NCBI GenBank assembly: GCA_030613225.1
Contig: JAUWMJ010000034.1
Span: forward strand, 1 to 12,332
From: Desulfobacterales bacterium
GTDB taxonomy: Bacteria > Desulfobacterota > Desulfobacteria > Desulfobacterales > JAUWMJ01
Direction of reading: 5' to 3'
Length of the DNA stretch: 12,332 nt
Shown piece by piece: positions 1-8,281 of the stretch. The notes under the pieces were generated by a model. It did not search any database and was not told where the DNA came from. It saw only the letters and a list, made by a program, of their open reading frames with translations. The translations under genes were made by a program, and so were the position numbers. The first letter of the stretch is position 1. The number at the start of each line of letters is the position of its first letter.

Positions 1-1
1 T

Positions 2-1180
2 GAGCTAAAGGCCCTTGAAAGTTACTGGGTTAAGGAGTTTGGTGTGGTCTCTTCCAAAGTAAAGGGGCCCTTTGACGTTGAGACTCTGGAACTGGGTAAA
101 GAATCCCATGAAATGAATTGCGCAGAGTGTCATACCAAGCCTCAATGGGCATTTATAAGCTATGGGGTTGCAAAGACAATTAAACCGATTGCCGCTGGAT
201 TAGACAGGTATGATTTTCCGATTTTCTTATGGTACATACATTTCATGGCCTGTTTTACAGGTCTTGCTTATCTTCCTTTCAGTAAAATGTTTCACATCTT
301 TGTCAGCCCGCTGAGCCTTCTTGCCAATGCTGTAATGGACAAAGAAAAAGCTGATCCGGCCAATATAGCCACCAGGCAGGTAATGGAACTGGATGCCTGT
401 ACTCACTGCGGGGCTTGCAGTTTGCGATGTGTCGTGGGTGTTTCTTTTGAAGAAATTCGCAATTTGTACATTCTTCCATCTGAAAAGATCGCAGCATTAA
501 AGACACTTGCTGCAGGGAGAAATCTCAGTGAACAGGAACTCAGAATTATCCTGAATGGTCTTTTCTTGTGTACCAGTTGTAACCGTTGTACCGAAGTTTG
601 TCCTGCGGGTATCAACCTGCAGGATTTATGGTTCAATGTCAGGGAGGCTTTGCTTCAGAAAGGTTATCCGGAATTCTATATTCTTTCCCAGTTCTCCTTT
701 TTTCGCAGATTAAAGGGTAGTGAAATGTTTAAAGAGCATTATCAAAAACCCTTGAAACTGGTTAAAGAATGTATTGCTGAAGAGTTTAAATTACTTGGTA
801 TGCCGGATAGTTCTATAAAACTAACACACTTGAACGAAGAATTCAGAAAAAGATTAGCTGTATCAATGCAAGGTAAAACATCTTCATCTTGCTTTGCCTG
901 CCAAACCTGCTCATTAGCCTGTCCGGTTGTGTGCAACTTTGAAAATCCGGTAGAATCCCTGGGGCTGCTGCCTCATCAGATTGTACATGCCGCCAATATA
1001 GGACTCAGTAATTTAGTTTTTGGTTCGAACATGCTGTGGAGTTGCCTCGGCTGTTATGAGTGCCAGGAACATTGCCCCCAAGGTGTTCGTGTTACGGATG
1101 TATTCTTTGAACTAAAGAATTTAGCGATCAAACACTTTAATGAAAAGGAATCAACGATACACGCAGGGAAAAGATTATGA
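2..1180 (+). CDS. NarI/HdrE-type cytochrome b fused to four [4Fe-4S] sites (HdrC-like), 5' partial
   Basis: The frame is open to the window edge, so the N-terminus is missing; the GTG at 44 is only the first start codon inside the window. Numbering from that GTG: a hydrophobic helix at about 58-78 carries H66 and H84. Their 18-residue spacing equals that of the last two haem-b ligands of NarI, and the 'KMFH' end is typical of DsrM/HdrE-like proteins. Ahead of it is a CXXCH motif (C26, C29, H30). Four clusters follow as CxxCxxCxxxC: C119-C129, C176-C186, C283-C293 and C334-C344; the last pair looks like HdrC. Inferred role: membrane subunit passing electrons between quinone or periplasmic carriers and the HdrB-like protein encoded next, whose ATG overlaps this stop (ATGA, 1177-1180). 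It resembles HdrE plus HdrC with an extra ferredoxin pair. DsrM- or Tmc-like relatives are alternatives. Confidence 0.88.
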   Translation, partial: ELKALESYWVKEFGVVSSKVKGPFDVETLELGKESHEMNCAECHTKPQWAFISYGVAKTIKPIAAGLDRYDFPIFLWYIHFMACFTGLAYLPFSKMFHIFVSPLSLLANAVMDKEKADPANIATRQVMELDACTHCGACSLRCVVGVSFEEIRNLYILPSEKIAALKTLAAGRNLSEQELRIILNGLFLCTSCNRCTEVCPAGINLQDLWFNVREALLQKGYPEFYILSQFSFFRRLKGSEMFKEHYQKPLKLVKECIAEEFKLLGMPDSSIKLTHLNEEFRKRLAVSMQGKTSSSCFACQTCSLACPVVCNFENPVESLGLLPHQIVHAANIGLSNLVFGSNMLWSCLGCYECQEHCPQGVRVTDVFFELKNLAIKHFNEKESTIHAGKRL

Positions 1181-2046
1181 AAATTGCATTATTTCGCTGC
1201 TGCAACACGCATATCTTTCTTAAACATAATGAATCAGTAATGGATTCGGTTTTAAGTAAGCTTAATGTGGAAGCGGTGGATGTAAAAGGATTTGGTTGCT
1301 GTGGCTACCCTATAAAAAATATTAATTTTAAGGCTTATATTCTTTGTTCCGCAAGAAATCTATCTTTGGCCGAGGAAAAAGGCCTGAATATTATTACCTT
1401 CTGTAACTGTTGCTACAGCAGCCTTAAGCGTGTAAATCATCTTATGAAAGAAGATACTTCAATACAAAAAGAGATCAATACGACTCTCGAAAAAGAAGGG
1501 CTGAGATACGATGGCACAGTTGAGGTAAAGCATTTTCTCGATATTGTTTATAAAGATATTGGTATTAAGCATATGAGAGAAAAGATAGCAAAAAGCTTTA
1601 AAGGCCTAAAGATTGCTACCCACTATGGGTGCCAGCTTCTGAAACCAAGGCAAATTATCAAGTTTGACAACCCTGCAGCGCCTTCAATATTTGATGAACT
1701 CGTTGAAATTACCGGTGCCAAGAGCATTCCCTGGCCGACTAAACTCCAATGTTGCGGCGCTCCAACATGGGGAATAAATGATGATCTGTCCATGGACTTA
1801 ATGGAAAGGAAAATAAGAGATGCCAGGCAATCCGGCGCTGATTTTTTGTGCACAGCCTGTCCATTTTGCCAGCTTCAGTTTGACAGAGTCCAAAAGGTGA
1901 TTGTCTCTAAACGCAATTTAAAGCATTACATCCCATCTATTCTCTATCCACAGTTATTGGGACTTAGTTTAGGAATTGATGCAGAAGTCTTGGGAATTGA
2001 TAAGAATGAGTTAGACTTAACCGGAATCATGGATTTTCTACAGTAG
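1177..2046 (+). CDS. HdrB-like protein with two CCG domains
   Basis: 289 residues with two cysteine-rich CCG domains. The first has C9, C41-C42 and C76/C79; the second has C152, C192-C193 and C228/C231. In the family these bind the non-cubane [4Fe-4S] clusters that reduce a disulfide in HdrB, HdrD and DsrK-type proteins. The first domain starts with 'RCCN' rather than the usual 'PGC', and the CXXC is C-N-C-C, but the ligand spacing is kept. No membrane helix is seen, so it should be cytosolic and docked on the preceding membrane/Fe-S protein. The 4-base overlap with that gene indicates translational coupling. Together the two genes would form an HdrDE- or DsrMK-like complex. The disulfide substrate is unknown. 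The gene ends 65 bases before the convergent hdrA stop. Confidence 0.9.
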   Translation: MKIALFRCCNTHIFLKHNESVMDSVLSKLNVEAVDVKGFGCCGYPIKNINFKAYILCSARNLSLAEEKGLNIITFCNCCYSSLKRVNHLMKEDTSIQKEINTTLEKEGLRYDGTVEVKHFLDIVYKDIGIKHMREKIAKSFKGLKIATHYGCQLLKPRQIIKFDNPAAPSIFDELVEITGAKSIPWPTKLQCCGAPTWGINDDLSMDLMERKIRDARQSGADFLCTACPFCQLQFDRVQKVIVSKRNLKHYIPSILYPQLLGLSLGIDAEVLGIDKNELDLTGIMDFLQ

Positions 2047-2111
2047 ATGATGTTCCTGCCATCGCCATAATGAAACGAGATTTGTGAAAAATCAGCAACA
2101 GTTTAGTTCCT

Positions 2112-5100
2112 TTACTCAACAGCCGATTCCAGAAAGGCGTCAATTTTGAATATTATCTGTTCGTCGGTATTATGCTTCAATTCAATTGCCTTTCTGGGAC
2201 ATACGGAAGCACAGATTCCACATCCCCTGCAGGCGGATGGCGGGATTTGGGAAACCCCATCTTCATTTATAAACGGTGCATTAAAAGGGCAGGCCCGGAC
2301 GCAAACCAGGCATGCGGCACAACGATCAGGATCAACCCCGGCAACTGCGGCTGACGTAGTCATTTCCTCTTTACCAATAATTTTTAATGCTTGCTGACCC
2401 GCACTTTTGGCCATGGTGATGGTTTCTTCGATAAATCTTGGGCTGTGAGCCAGACCGGCCATAAAAATACCGGGGGAGGCAAATTCCAGCGGCCTTAGTT
2501 TGACATGAGCTTCCAGAAAAAAGCCCTCATCTGTGCTGGGCAGTTTAAGGAGCTTTGCAATTTGCTTTGAGCCCTCATCGGGTCTGATCCCGGTGCTAAG
2601 GACTACCAGATCAGGTTCTATGCGAAAATCCTGATGTGAGCTGCGATCAGTAAAGTCAACGGTCAGATTGCCATCCTCATTGTAAACCCGGGGTTTTTCC
2701 TCCGGGATATACCTGAAAAAAAGAACCCCTTTTTTTCGTGCTTTTAAATAATACAATTCCTTGAATCCAAAGGTTCGTATGTCCCGGTATAACACGACAA
2801 TTTGGGCCTTGGGGTTTATCTCTTTTAGTTTGATGCTGTTTTTAACCGCAGCGGAACAACAGACCCGGCTGCAAAAGGGAAAATTCTCATCACGGGAACC
2901 AACGCATTGGATCATCACAATACGATTGAGTCGAAGCGCCCATGTCGGATCTTCCAAAATGCGTTTTGACAATTCGACCTGGGTGAGGACACGCCTATCC
3001 CTGCCATAAAGATATTCATCGGGTTGATAGGGTTGACCGCCGGTTGCCACTACAACAGCACCGTATTCGATTTCCTTTAATACATCGCCACCATCCACAG
3101 ATCCCTTAAAAGCTCCATTCTGACCGCTGTGAAGGGTGAGACGGCTTCTCAAACAGGTAGAAATTTTCGGATGGGCAAATACACGGTCAGATAAATACCG
3201 AATCAATCTTTTTGGCGATTCCCCTTCCAGAGTGTCTGTCAGGTTTCTTGCAAACCCGCCTAACAGCTCATCTTTCTCAATAAGGTGCACATGGAAACCT
3301 TGATTGGCTATGGTTAAAGCAGCTGTCATGCCTGCGATACCCCCTCCGATAACAAGACCCTGATTGACAACTTGATATACATTTTCTTTTAAAGGTTCAA
3401 GATGGATAGCCCGTGCAACGCTTGCTCGAATAATGTCCTTGGACTTTTCCGTGGCTTTTTTCGGATCATTCCCATGAACCCAGGAGCACTGATCACGAAT
3501 ACTGGCCAGCTCAAACAAATAGGGATTCAATCCGGCCTTGCGCAGGGTCTCTTGAAACAGCGGTTCATGGGTTTTCGGTGAACACGCCGCCACTACCACC
3601 CGGTTAAGACGGTGCTCTTCGATGAGTTTAATAATTGTTTCCTGGGTTTCGTTGGAGCAGGTAAACATAAAATTTGTTGCAAATACCACGTAGGGAAGTT
3701 TTTTTACAGAATCAAGGACCTGGTCAATATCTACAACACCGGCGATATTCGTTCCGCAGTGGCAAACAAATACGCCGACCCGTGGAACGGTATCAACGGG
3801 TTTTTCCTCCACAATCTCTTTTCTTACAATTTCCGTATTTATTGCAGAGTTAATCAGAACAGCGACCTCGGCTGCTGCGGCACCTGCCTGGATTACGGTT
3901 TCAGGGATGTCTTTGGGTGATTCTATGCCGCCGCATACATAGATACCGGGTCGAGACGTTGAGACAGGTTCATCAAAGTCTGTGGTTAAAAATCCGAAAG
4001 AATTGGTGGTAAGCCTCAACCTTTTTGAGAGGTCGAAAAAATTATCTGACGGTTTAAAGCCGCTGGATAGAACCACTATGTCAAATTCTTCTTCTATCTT
4101 CCGGTTCAAATGGTGATCAAATGTTTCAATGATCAAATTATCATTTTCAGGATTCAGATAGACCTGGGATATCATAGACCGCCTGTATCGAACCCCATAT
4201 TGGGAACGCGCACGGTTAATATAATCATCAAACCCTTTGCCCTGGGCACGAATATCCATAAAGTATATGGTGGTTTCGGTTTCCGGTTCATGGCTGCGGG
4301 TTAAAACGGCCTGCTTGGCGGCATGCATACAGCACACAGAAGAACAAAAGGGTCGGTTTCTGGCAATATCCCGTGACATGACACATTGAATCCAGGCAAC
4401 TTTTTTCGGGACCATCCCATCTGACGGACGATGGACATGACCGCCATAAGGTCCTGTGGCTGACAATATCCGCTCATATTGCAAAGAGGTAACGACATTT
4501 TGATATCTGCCGTAGCCGAATTCTCCATGCCGGGCTGTTAACGCCAATTCAAATCCGGTCGATATTACAACGGCACCGATGGAAAGGTTTATCACTTCCG
4601 GTTTCTGATCGAATTCAATTGCCTCGGCAGGGCATATCTTTTTACACAGGCCGCATTTTTTTTTAATTAGATACAGGCAATGTTCGGCATCCAGGGCATA
4701 TTTTAACGGTACTGCCTGTGGAAACGTGAGAAATGCCGCCTTTCGTTTGCTCAATTCACCGTTGAAAGAGTCGGGAACTTTCTTTGGACATTTCTCAGCA
4801 CATTGGCCGCAGGTGATACATTTTTCTTCATTGATATAACGAGGCTGTTTCTCTATTCTGGCAGTAAAACGACCGGCTTTCCCTTCCAGATCCAGTAAGC
4901 GGCTGTTGGTAATAATTTCTATATTGGAATGGCCGGCAACCTGCACCAGTTTAGGAGAAAACATGCATGTGGAGCAATCATTGGTGGGAAAGGTTTTGTC
5001 CAGACGCGCCATGGTCCCGCCAAGGGTATGTGATTTTTCCAATAAATAGACGTAAAAACCTGTATCAGCCAAGTCCAGGGCGCACTGGATACCGCTAATA

Positions 5101-5153
5101 CCGCCGCCGATCACGATAACTTTTCCCACCGGTATATGGATAGAAGGTTCCAT
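2112..5153 (-). CDS. hdrA: HdrA-like flavoprotein, double-flavin fusion
   Basis: 1013 residues, longer than the roughly 650 of a methanogen HdrA, consistent with two HdrA-like modules in one chain. Module 1 has a GGGISG FAD fold (about 15-45), a C60/C63 pair, an inserted ferredoxin region (C112-C122, then C159, C167, C170, C174) and the signature IQCV-SRD...PFCSSVCC (255-275). Module 2 starts with the HdrA signature VFVCHCGTNI (461-470), then ACSPKTHEPLF (523-533), QCSWVH (555-560), a second FAD motif GGGIAG (603-608), IQCVGSRD (748-755) and CCSA (765-768). A C-terminal 2x[4Fe-4S] ferredoxin follows (C945-C955, C975-C985). HdrA is the flavin-based electron-bifurcating or confurcating subunit in the family. 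No MvhD, FlxD, hydrogenase or formate dehydrogenase gene lies nearby, so its donor is open. An AAGGAAAA ribosome site precedes the ATG; hdrB ends 14 bases upstream. Confidence 0.93.
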   Translation of the reverse strand: MEPSIHIPVGKVIVIGGGISGIQCALDLADTGFYVYLLEKSHTLGGTMARLDKTFPTNDCSTCMFSPKLVQVAGHSNIEIITNSRLLDLEGKAGRFTARIEKQPRYINEEKCITCGQCAEKCPKKVPDSFNGELSKRKAAFLTFPQAVPLKYALDAEHCLYLIKKKCGLCKKICPAEAIEFDQKPEVINLSIGAVVISTGFELALTARHGEFGYGRYQNVVTSLQYERILSATGPYGGHVHRPSDGMVPKKVAWIQCVMSRDIARNRPFCSSVCCMHAAKQAVLTRSHEPETETTIYFMDIRAQGKGFDDYINRARSQYGVRYRRSMISQVYLNPENDNLIIETFDHHLNRKIEEEFDIVVLSSGFKPSDNFFDLSKRLRLTTNSFGFLTTDFDEPVSTSRPGIYVCGGIESPKDIPETVIQAGAAAAEVAVLINSAINTEIVRKEIVEEKPVDTVPRVGVFVCHCGTNIAGVVDIDQVLDSVKKLPYVVFATNFMFTCSNETQETIIKLIEEHRLNRVVVAACSPKTHEPLFQETLRKAGLNPYLFELASIRDQCSWVHGNDPKKATEKSKDIIRASVARAIHLEPLKENVYQVVNQGLVIGGGIAGMTAALTIANQGFHVHLIEKDELLGGFARNLTDTLEGESPKRLIRYLSDRVFAHPKISTCLRSRLTLHSGQNGAFKGSVDGGDVLKEIEYGAVVVATGGQPYQPDEYLYGRDRRVLTQVELSKRILEDPTWALRLNRIVMIQCVGSRDENFPFCSRVCCSAAVKNSIKLKEINPKAQIVVLYRDIRTFGFKELYYLKARKKGVLFFRYIPEEKPRVYNEDGNLTVDFTDRSSHQDFRIEPDLVVLSTGIRPDEGSKQIAKLLKLPSTDEGFFLEAHVKLRPLEFASPGIFMAGLAHSPRFIEETITMAKSAGQQALKIIGKEEMTTSAAVAGVDPDRCAACLVCVRACPFNAPFINEDGVSQIPPSACRGCGICASVCPRKAIELKHNTDEQIIFKIDAFLESAVE

Positions 5154-5167
5154 ATGGTATTTTCCTT

Positions 5168-6004
5168 TTAAGGCAGCAAACCTTTTTCCTTTAACAGGGG
5201 AACAGGACTCGTAAAATGCGTCCGAAACCTTTTATCTGCACTTTTTTCTTCAAAAGCCAGGTGCAGCAGCTCCGTAAAATAAAATACCGGCATGGCCCTG
5301 CCGGAGATATTTTTCTGGATGATGTCAAGGTTGGATTGACATAACGGACAGGAAACAATAATAGCATTTGCACCGGTCTGGCGCGCTTTATGCAAAATCC
5401 GGCCTGTGAGAGATCCCTGGATGTCCTTTCGCGCAATGCCGATACTCGCCCCGCAACACGTGGACTTGTAAGACCAGTCAATTACTTGCGCTCCCACTGC
5501 TTCCAGGAGTTTGTCCATGGTTTGGGGGTTTTCATAATCTATATCTCCGGCGATTCTAGGGAGCCGGACCATCTGGCAACCGTAATAACATACGACTTTC
5601 AGCGTGCTCAAAGGTCTTACAACCTGTTTTTTAATGCGTGCAATTATTTCGGGTTTTGACAGAAAACGGGTCATGTCGTGAACCTGAATATCCCCTGTAA
5701 CATTCCATGGGATATCGAATATTTTTTTCTTAACCATCTCTTGAGAAAACCGGAGACGATTAAAACACATGGCGCAGGGACATATAATGTCCAGTCCCAG
5801 TGCTTCAGCGATGGCAAGATTTCTGGCAGGCAGGGCCACAGACATTATCTCGCTCAAACTATGGGCAGCGGTTGATCCGCAACAGGTCCAATCTTTCAAT
5901 TCGATCAGATCAATCTCTAAATGCTTGAATACAGCAGTAATAGATCTAGCGTAATCGCCTGCCATCCCTTCCAAAGAACATCCGGGATAATAGGATAATT
6001 TCAT
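5168..6004 (-). CDS. hdrB: Heterodisulfide reductase subunit B
   Basis: 278 residues with the canonical start 'YYPGCS' and two CCG domains: C9, C41-C42, C77/C80, then C143, C183-C184, C219/C222. These ligands hold two non-cubane [4Fe-4S] clusters in HdrB, the site of disulfide reduction or, in bacteria, of a related thiol or carrier reaction. No signal peptide or membrane helix is seen, so it is cytosolic. The start codon overlaps the hdrC stop by one base (TGATG), and hdrA follows after a 14-base gap, so the three are one translationally coupled hdrCBA operon. It is only a distant relative of the HdrB-like protein at 1177-2046, with different flanking motifs, so the two are unlikely to be a recent duplication. 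Confidence 0.93.
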   Translation of the reverse strand: MKLSYYPGCSLEGMAGDYARSITAVFKHLEIDLIELKDWTCCGSTAAHSLSEIMSVALPARNLAIAEALGLDIICPCAMCFNRLRFSQEMVKKKIFDIPWNVTGDIQVHDMTRFLSKPEIIARIKKQVVRPLSTLKVVCYYGCQMVRLPRIAGDIDYENPQTMDKLLEAVGAQVIDWSYKSTCCGASIGIARKDIQGSLTGRILHKARQTGANAIIVSCPLCQSNLDIIQKNISGRAMPVFYFTELLHLAFEEKSADKRFRTHFTSPVPLLKEKGLLP

Positions 6005-6642
6005 CAGACAATGTCTCCACGTCTCATACGATAGACTTTTTTGATTTCCTTAATTGCCTTGGATTTTCGCGGCAGCAAATTGAGCCTTCCCTTTTTTAAA
6101 AGTGTTAAGCCCAAAAGGATCTCTTCTTTTAACGTTCCCATCTGTATTTTTTCCTTGAGGATCTTCGGCTTGAGGTTAAACGCATTCATAAGCCATAATT
6201 CATTAACTCTTCCATATCGCAGGAGCTCTTCCATGAATGTCTGATGAAAGACCGCCAAATGCCTTTCTTTCGGCGTAATAGATGAATGGACGGCCATGTT
6301 ACGCAGATGGTTGATCGTTTCGGCTACACCTACCTCATTGGGACAATAGGTAGTACACATTTCACAGGACAAACATACCCATATGGTTGAAGAGTGCATC
6401 AGTTCTTCACGCCATCCCATTTGAATATAGCGAATAACCTGGTGCGGCTTAATATCCATATAGTGACATACCGGGCAGGCATTGGTACACCGTTCGCATT
6501 GATAGCAGGCGGAAATATTTTCTTCGGTTTCCCCCACGATTCGGTTTAAAAAGTGATCTCCACGATCACCGATCAATTTTCGCTCTTTTTTATCGGTGTG
6601 TTCCGGCAGGGCATCTTGAACGGAAATATGATTATGGATCAT
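6004..6642 (-). CDS. hdrC: Heterodisulfide reductase subunit C
   Basis: 212 residues with two regular ferredoxin motifs, CxxCxxCxxxCP, at C46-C56 and C90-C100, as in HdrC. The family passes electrons from HdrA to the HdrB catalytic clusters. A polar N-terminal extension (about 1-40) and a basic C-terminal tail flank the Fe-S core; no membrane segment is present. It is the first gene of the hdrCBA operon and its stop overlaps the hdrB start. The ribosome site AAGGAG lies 8 bases before the ATG and comes partly from a repeat end (6654-6676). The regulator gene stops 41 bases upstream, so the operon may be read from the regulator promoter or from a promoter within that gene's 3' end. Confidence 0.93.
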   Translation of the reverse strand: MIHNHISVQDALPEHTDKKERKLIGDRGDHFLNRIVGETEENISACYQCERCTNACPVCHYMDIKPHQVIRYIQMGWREELMHSSTIWVCLSCEMCTTYCPNEVGVAETINHLRNMAVHSSITPKERHLAVFHQTFMEELLRYGRVNELWLMNAFNLKPKILKEKIQMGTLKEEILLGLTLLKKGRLNLLPRKSKAIKEIKKVYRMRRGDIV

Positions 6643-6653
6643 TATCTATTCTC

Positions 6654-6676
6654 CTTAGGGCTCTCGCAAAAATAAC
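6654..6676. repeat. Solo end of the CTTAGGG palindromic repeat
   Basis: A 23-base stretch matches the left end of the large palindrome at 9625-9647 at about 21 of 23 positions (CTTAGGGCTC, then an A-rich run and TAAC). No partner arm was found nearby. It fills most of the 41-base gap between the regulator and hdrC; read on the - strand, its CCTAAGGAG edge forms the hdrC ribosome binding site. Confidence 0.6.
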
Positions 6677-6683
6677 CGCTGAT

Positions 6684-8096
6684 CTAATTTGATTCGTAAA
6701 TACTCGATAACAAATCCGGATAATTTGCAAGGAAACGGTAAAGCGTAGCACGCCCCACACCAAGGAACCTGGCAGCCTTAGCCTTATTCCCCCCGCAACG
6801 GGTTATGGCATCCTGGACACTTCCCGCATCCAGCTTGCGAGAGGGACCACGTGAATGTTGCTCAACTTTATGTCCCTTCAATTCAAGAGGAAAGTGATAT
6901 GGTTGAATGATCTGATTCTTTGACTTTATAATGGCATACTGGATGGCACTTTGTAGCTCACGGACGTTTCCAGGCCAGGAATAGTCAATCATAATAGATA
7001 GGGCATCTTTAGAGATGCCGCCTATGTTCTTTTCTTCACTTGATGCCTTTTCAAGAAAGTAATCAACCAGGAGTGGAATATCATCCTTTCGCTTTCTAAG
7101 TGGTGGCAAGTGAATTGGAATCACACTGATGCGGTAGTATAGATCCTTACGAAAATTACCCCTGTCAACTTCACGCTTCAGGTCGCGATTGGCGGCACTA
7201 ATGATCCGAACATCTGCTGTAATTGTTTTTTCACTGCCCACCCTCTCAAATTTGCCATCCTGAAGGACCCGAAGCAGTTTTACCTGCATGGGCTTGGACA
7301 TATCTACTATCTCATCTAAGAACAGGGTGCCGCCACGAGCCATTTCAAATCTGCCTTTCCTGTCACGTAATGCCCCGGTAAAAGAACCTTTTACGTGTCC
7401 GAAGAGCTCGCTCTCCAGCAACCCCTCCGGAAGTGCACCACAATTGACCGGTACAAATGCTTTATTTGCACGGGGACCTTCATTGTGAATTGCCCTGGCT
7501 ACCAGATCCTTTCCTGTGCCGCTTTCCCCCTGTATGAGCGTTGGGACATTGACTTCTGTAACCTCCCTTATAGTCTCGAACAGTTCTTTCATTTTAGCAT
7601 TGCGCCCTATAATACCTGAAAAGCTGTGCTCCTCTTGCTTTCGTTTAGTAATATCCTGCACGGTACCAATTGAACGCAATGGTTTTCCGTCTTTGCCGTA
7701 AATGGTATGACATTTTTCGTGTACAAATTTAATTGTATCGTCTTTAAGTAGCAGCTTGTGAACAATATCATAACCCGTCCTGTTTTTTACTGATTCTTTG
7801 TAAGCATCATCGACCAATTTTCTGTCATCAGGATGTACTGTATTTAAAAAAGCTTCGTAAGTTGCTCCAAATTCCTGAGGGTCTAAATCGAAAATACGAT
7901 AAATTTCATCAGACCAATATAAAATATTAGTAACAAGATCTAATTCCCAATGCCCTAACTGTGCTAATTGCTCCGCTTCTTTTAGTCTTGACTCGCTCTT
8001 TTGTATTAATTTCTTTGCCCCTTTAAGCCTGGCAATTTCTTTTTCTAACTCCTTAACCCTTTGTTCTAATTCTTTATAAGCCGGTTTTTTAGCCAT
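6684..8096 (-). CDS. PAS-domain sigma-54-dependent transcriptional activator
   Basis: 470 residues. Residues 5-45 form a charged coiled coil (KELEQRVKELEKEIARLK). A PAS/PAC sensor follows (about 45-155, ending GTVQDITKRK). The AAA+ sigma-54 interaction domain (about 159-390) has Walker A GESGTGKD (190-197), the sigma-54 contact loop as GSFTGA (237-242, a Ser variant of GAFTGA), Walker B LFLDE (258-262) and WPGNVRELQ (374-382). A Fis-type helix-turn-helix lies at about 426-457 (GNKAKAARFLGVGRATLYR). There is no receiver domain, so the signal probably reaches the PAS domain directly. It sits 41 bases upstream of hdrC on the same strand, making hdrCBA its likeliest target. Which ligand or redox cue it senses cannot be read from the sequence. 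Confidence 0.93.
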   Translation of the reverse strand: MAKKPAYKELEQRVKELEKEIARLKGAKKLIQKSESRLKEAEQLAQLGHWELDLVTNILYWSDEIYRIFDLDPQEFGATYEAFLNTVHPDDRKLVDDAYKESVKNRTGYDIVHKLLLKDDTIKFVHEKCHTIYGKDGKPLRSIGTVQDITKRKQEEHSFSGIIGRNAKMKELFETIREVTEVNVPTLIQGESGTGKDLVARAIHNEGPRANKAFVPVNCGALPEGLLESELFGHVKGSFTGALRDRKGRFEMARGGTLFLDEIVDMSKPMQVKLLRVLQDGKFERVGSEKTITADVRIISAANRDLKREVDRGNFRKDLYYRISVIPIHLPPLRKRKDDIPLLVDYFLEKASSEEKNIGGISKDALSIMIDYSWPGNVRELQSAIQYAIIKSKNQIIQPYHFPLELKGHKVEQHSRGPSRKLDAGSVQDAITRCGGNKAKAARFLGVGRATLYRFLANYPDLLSSIYESN

Positions 8097-8145
8097 TAAA
8101 AAACTCTCAAATTGCCTTTAAATAAATTCTTCAATTATTTTATTG

Positions 8146-8173
8146 ATAATAGGGTTACCCATTGCGAGTTCAA
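8146..8173 (-). promoter_or_regulatory. Candidate sigma-70 promoter for the PAS regulator
   Basis: On the - strand TTGAAC (8173-8168) and TATTAT (8151-8146) are separated by 16 bases, with matches of 4/6 and 5/6 to the -35 and -10 consensus. Transcription would start about 40 bases before the ATG at 8096. The spacer contains the near-palindrome GGGTAACCC. This is pattern matching in AT-rich DNA, so it is tentative. Confidence 0.35.
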
Positions 8174-8281
8174 AAGTCTCAAAAAATCTTTGGAGTCTGA
8201 ATGTAACTCTATAGCATCTAATCGTTACTGATTTCAAGATATGTAATGGCTTTCGGTGAATGTCTTTTTTCAATGAAAATA

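Noticed and set aside
44..46. GTG at 44 as the true start of the first gene
   Set aside because: The frame is open to the window edge and the remaining NarI-type helices must lie upstream; no ribosome site was relied on here.
2047..2111. Terminator between the convergent hdr modules
   Set aside because: Only a 5-bp stem (GATTT/AAATC) without a T-run was found; too weak to annotate.
3612..3920. 102-residue + strand ORF opposite hdrA
   Set aside because: It is antisense to a conserved part of hdrA, with composition typical of a shadow frame and no domain.
6740..6760. GG-N10-GC resemblance to a sigma-54 promoter before hdrC on the - strand
   Set aside because: It lies within the conserved helix-turn-helix codons of the regulator and matches only the invariant pairs; the TTGC half is poor.
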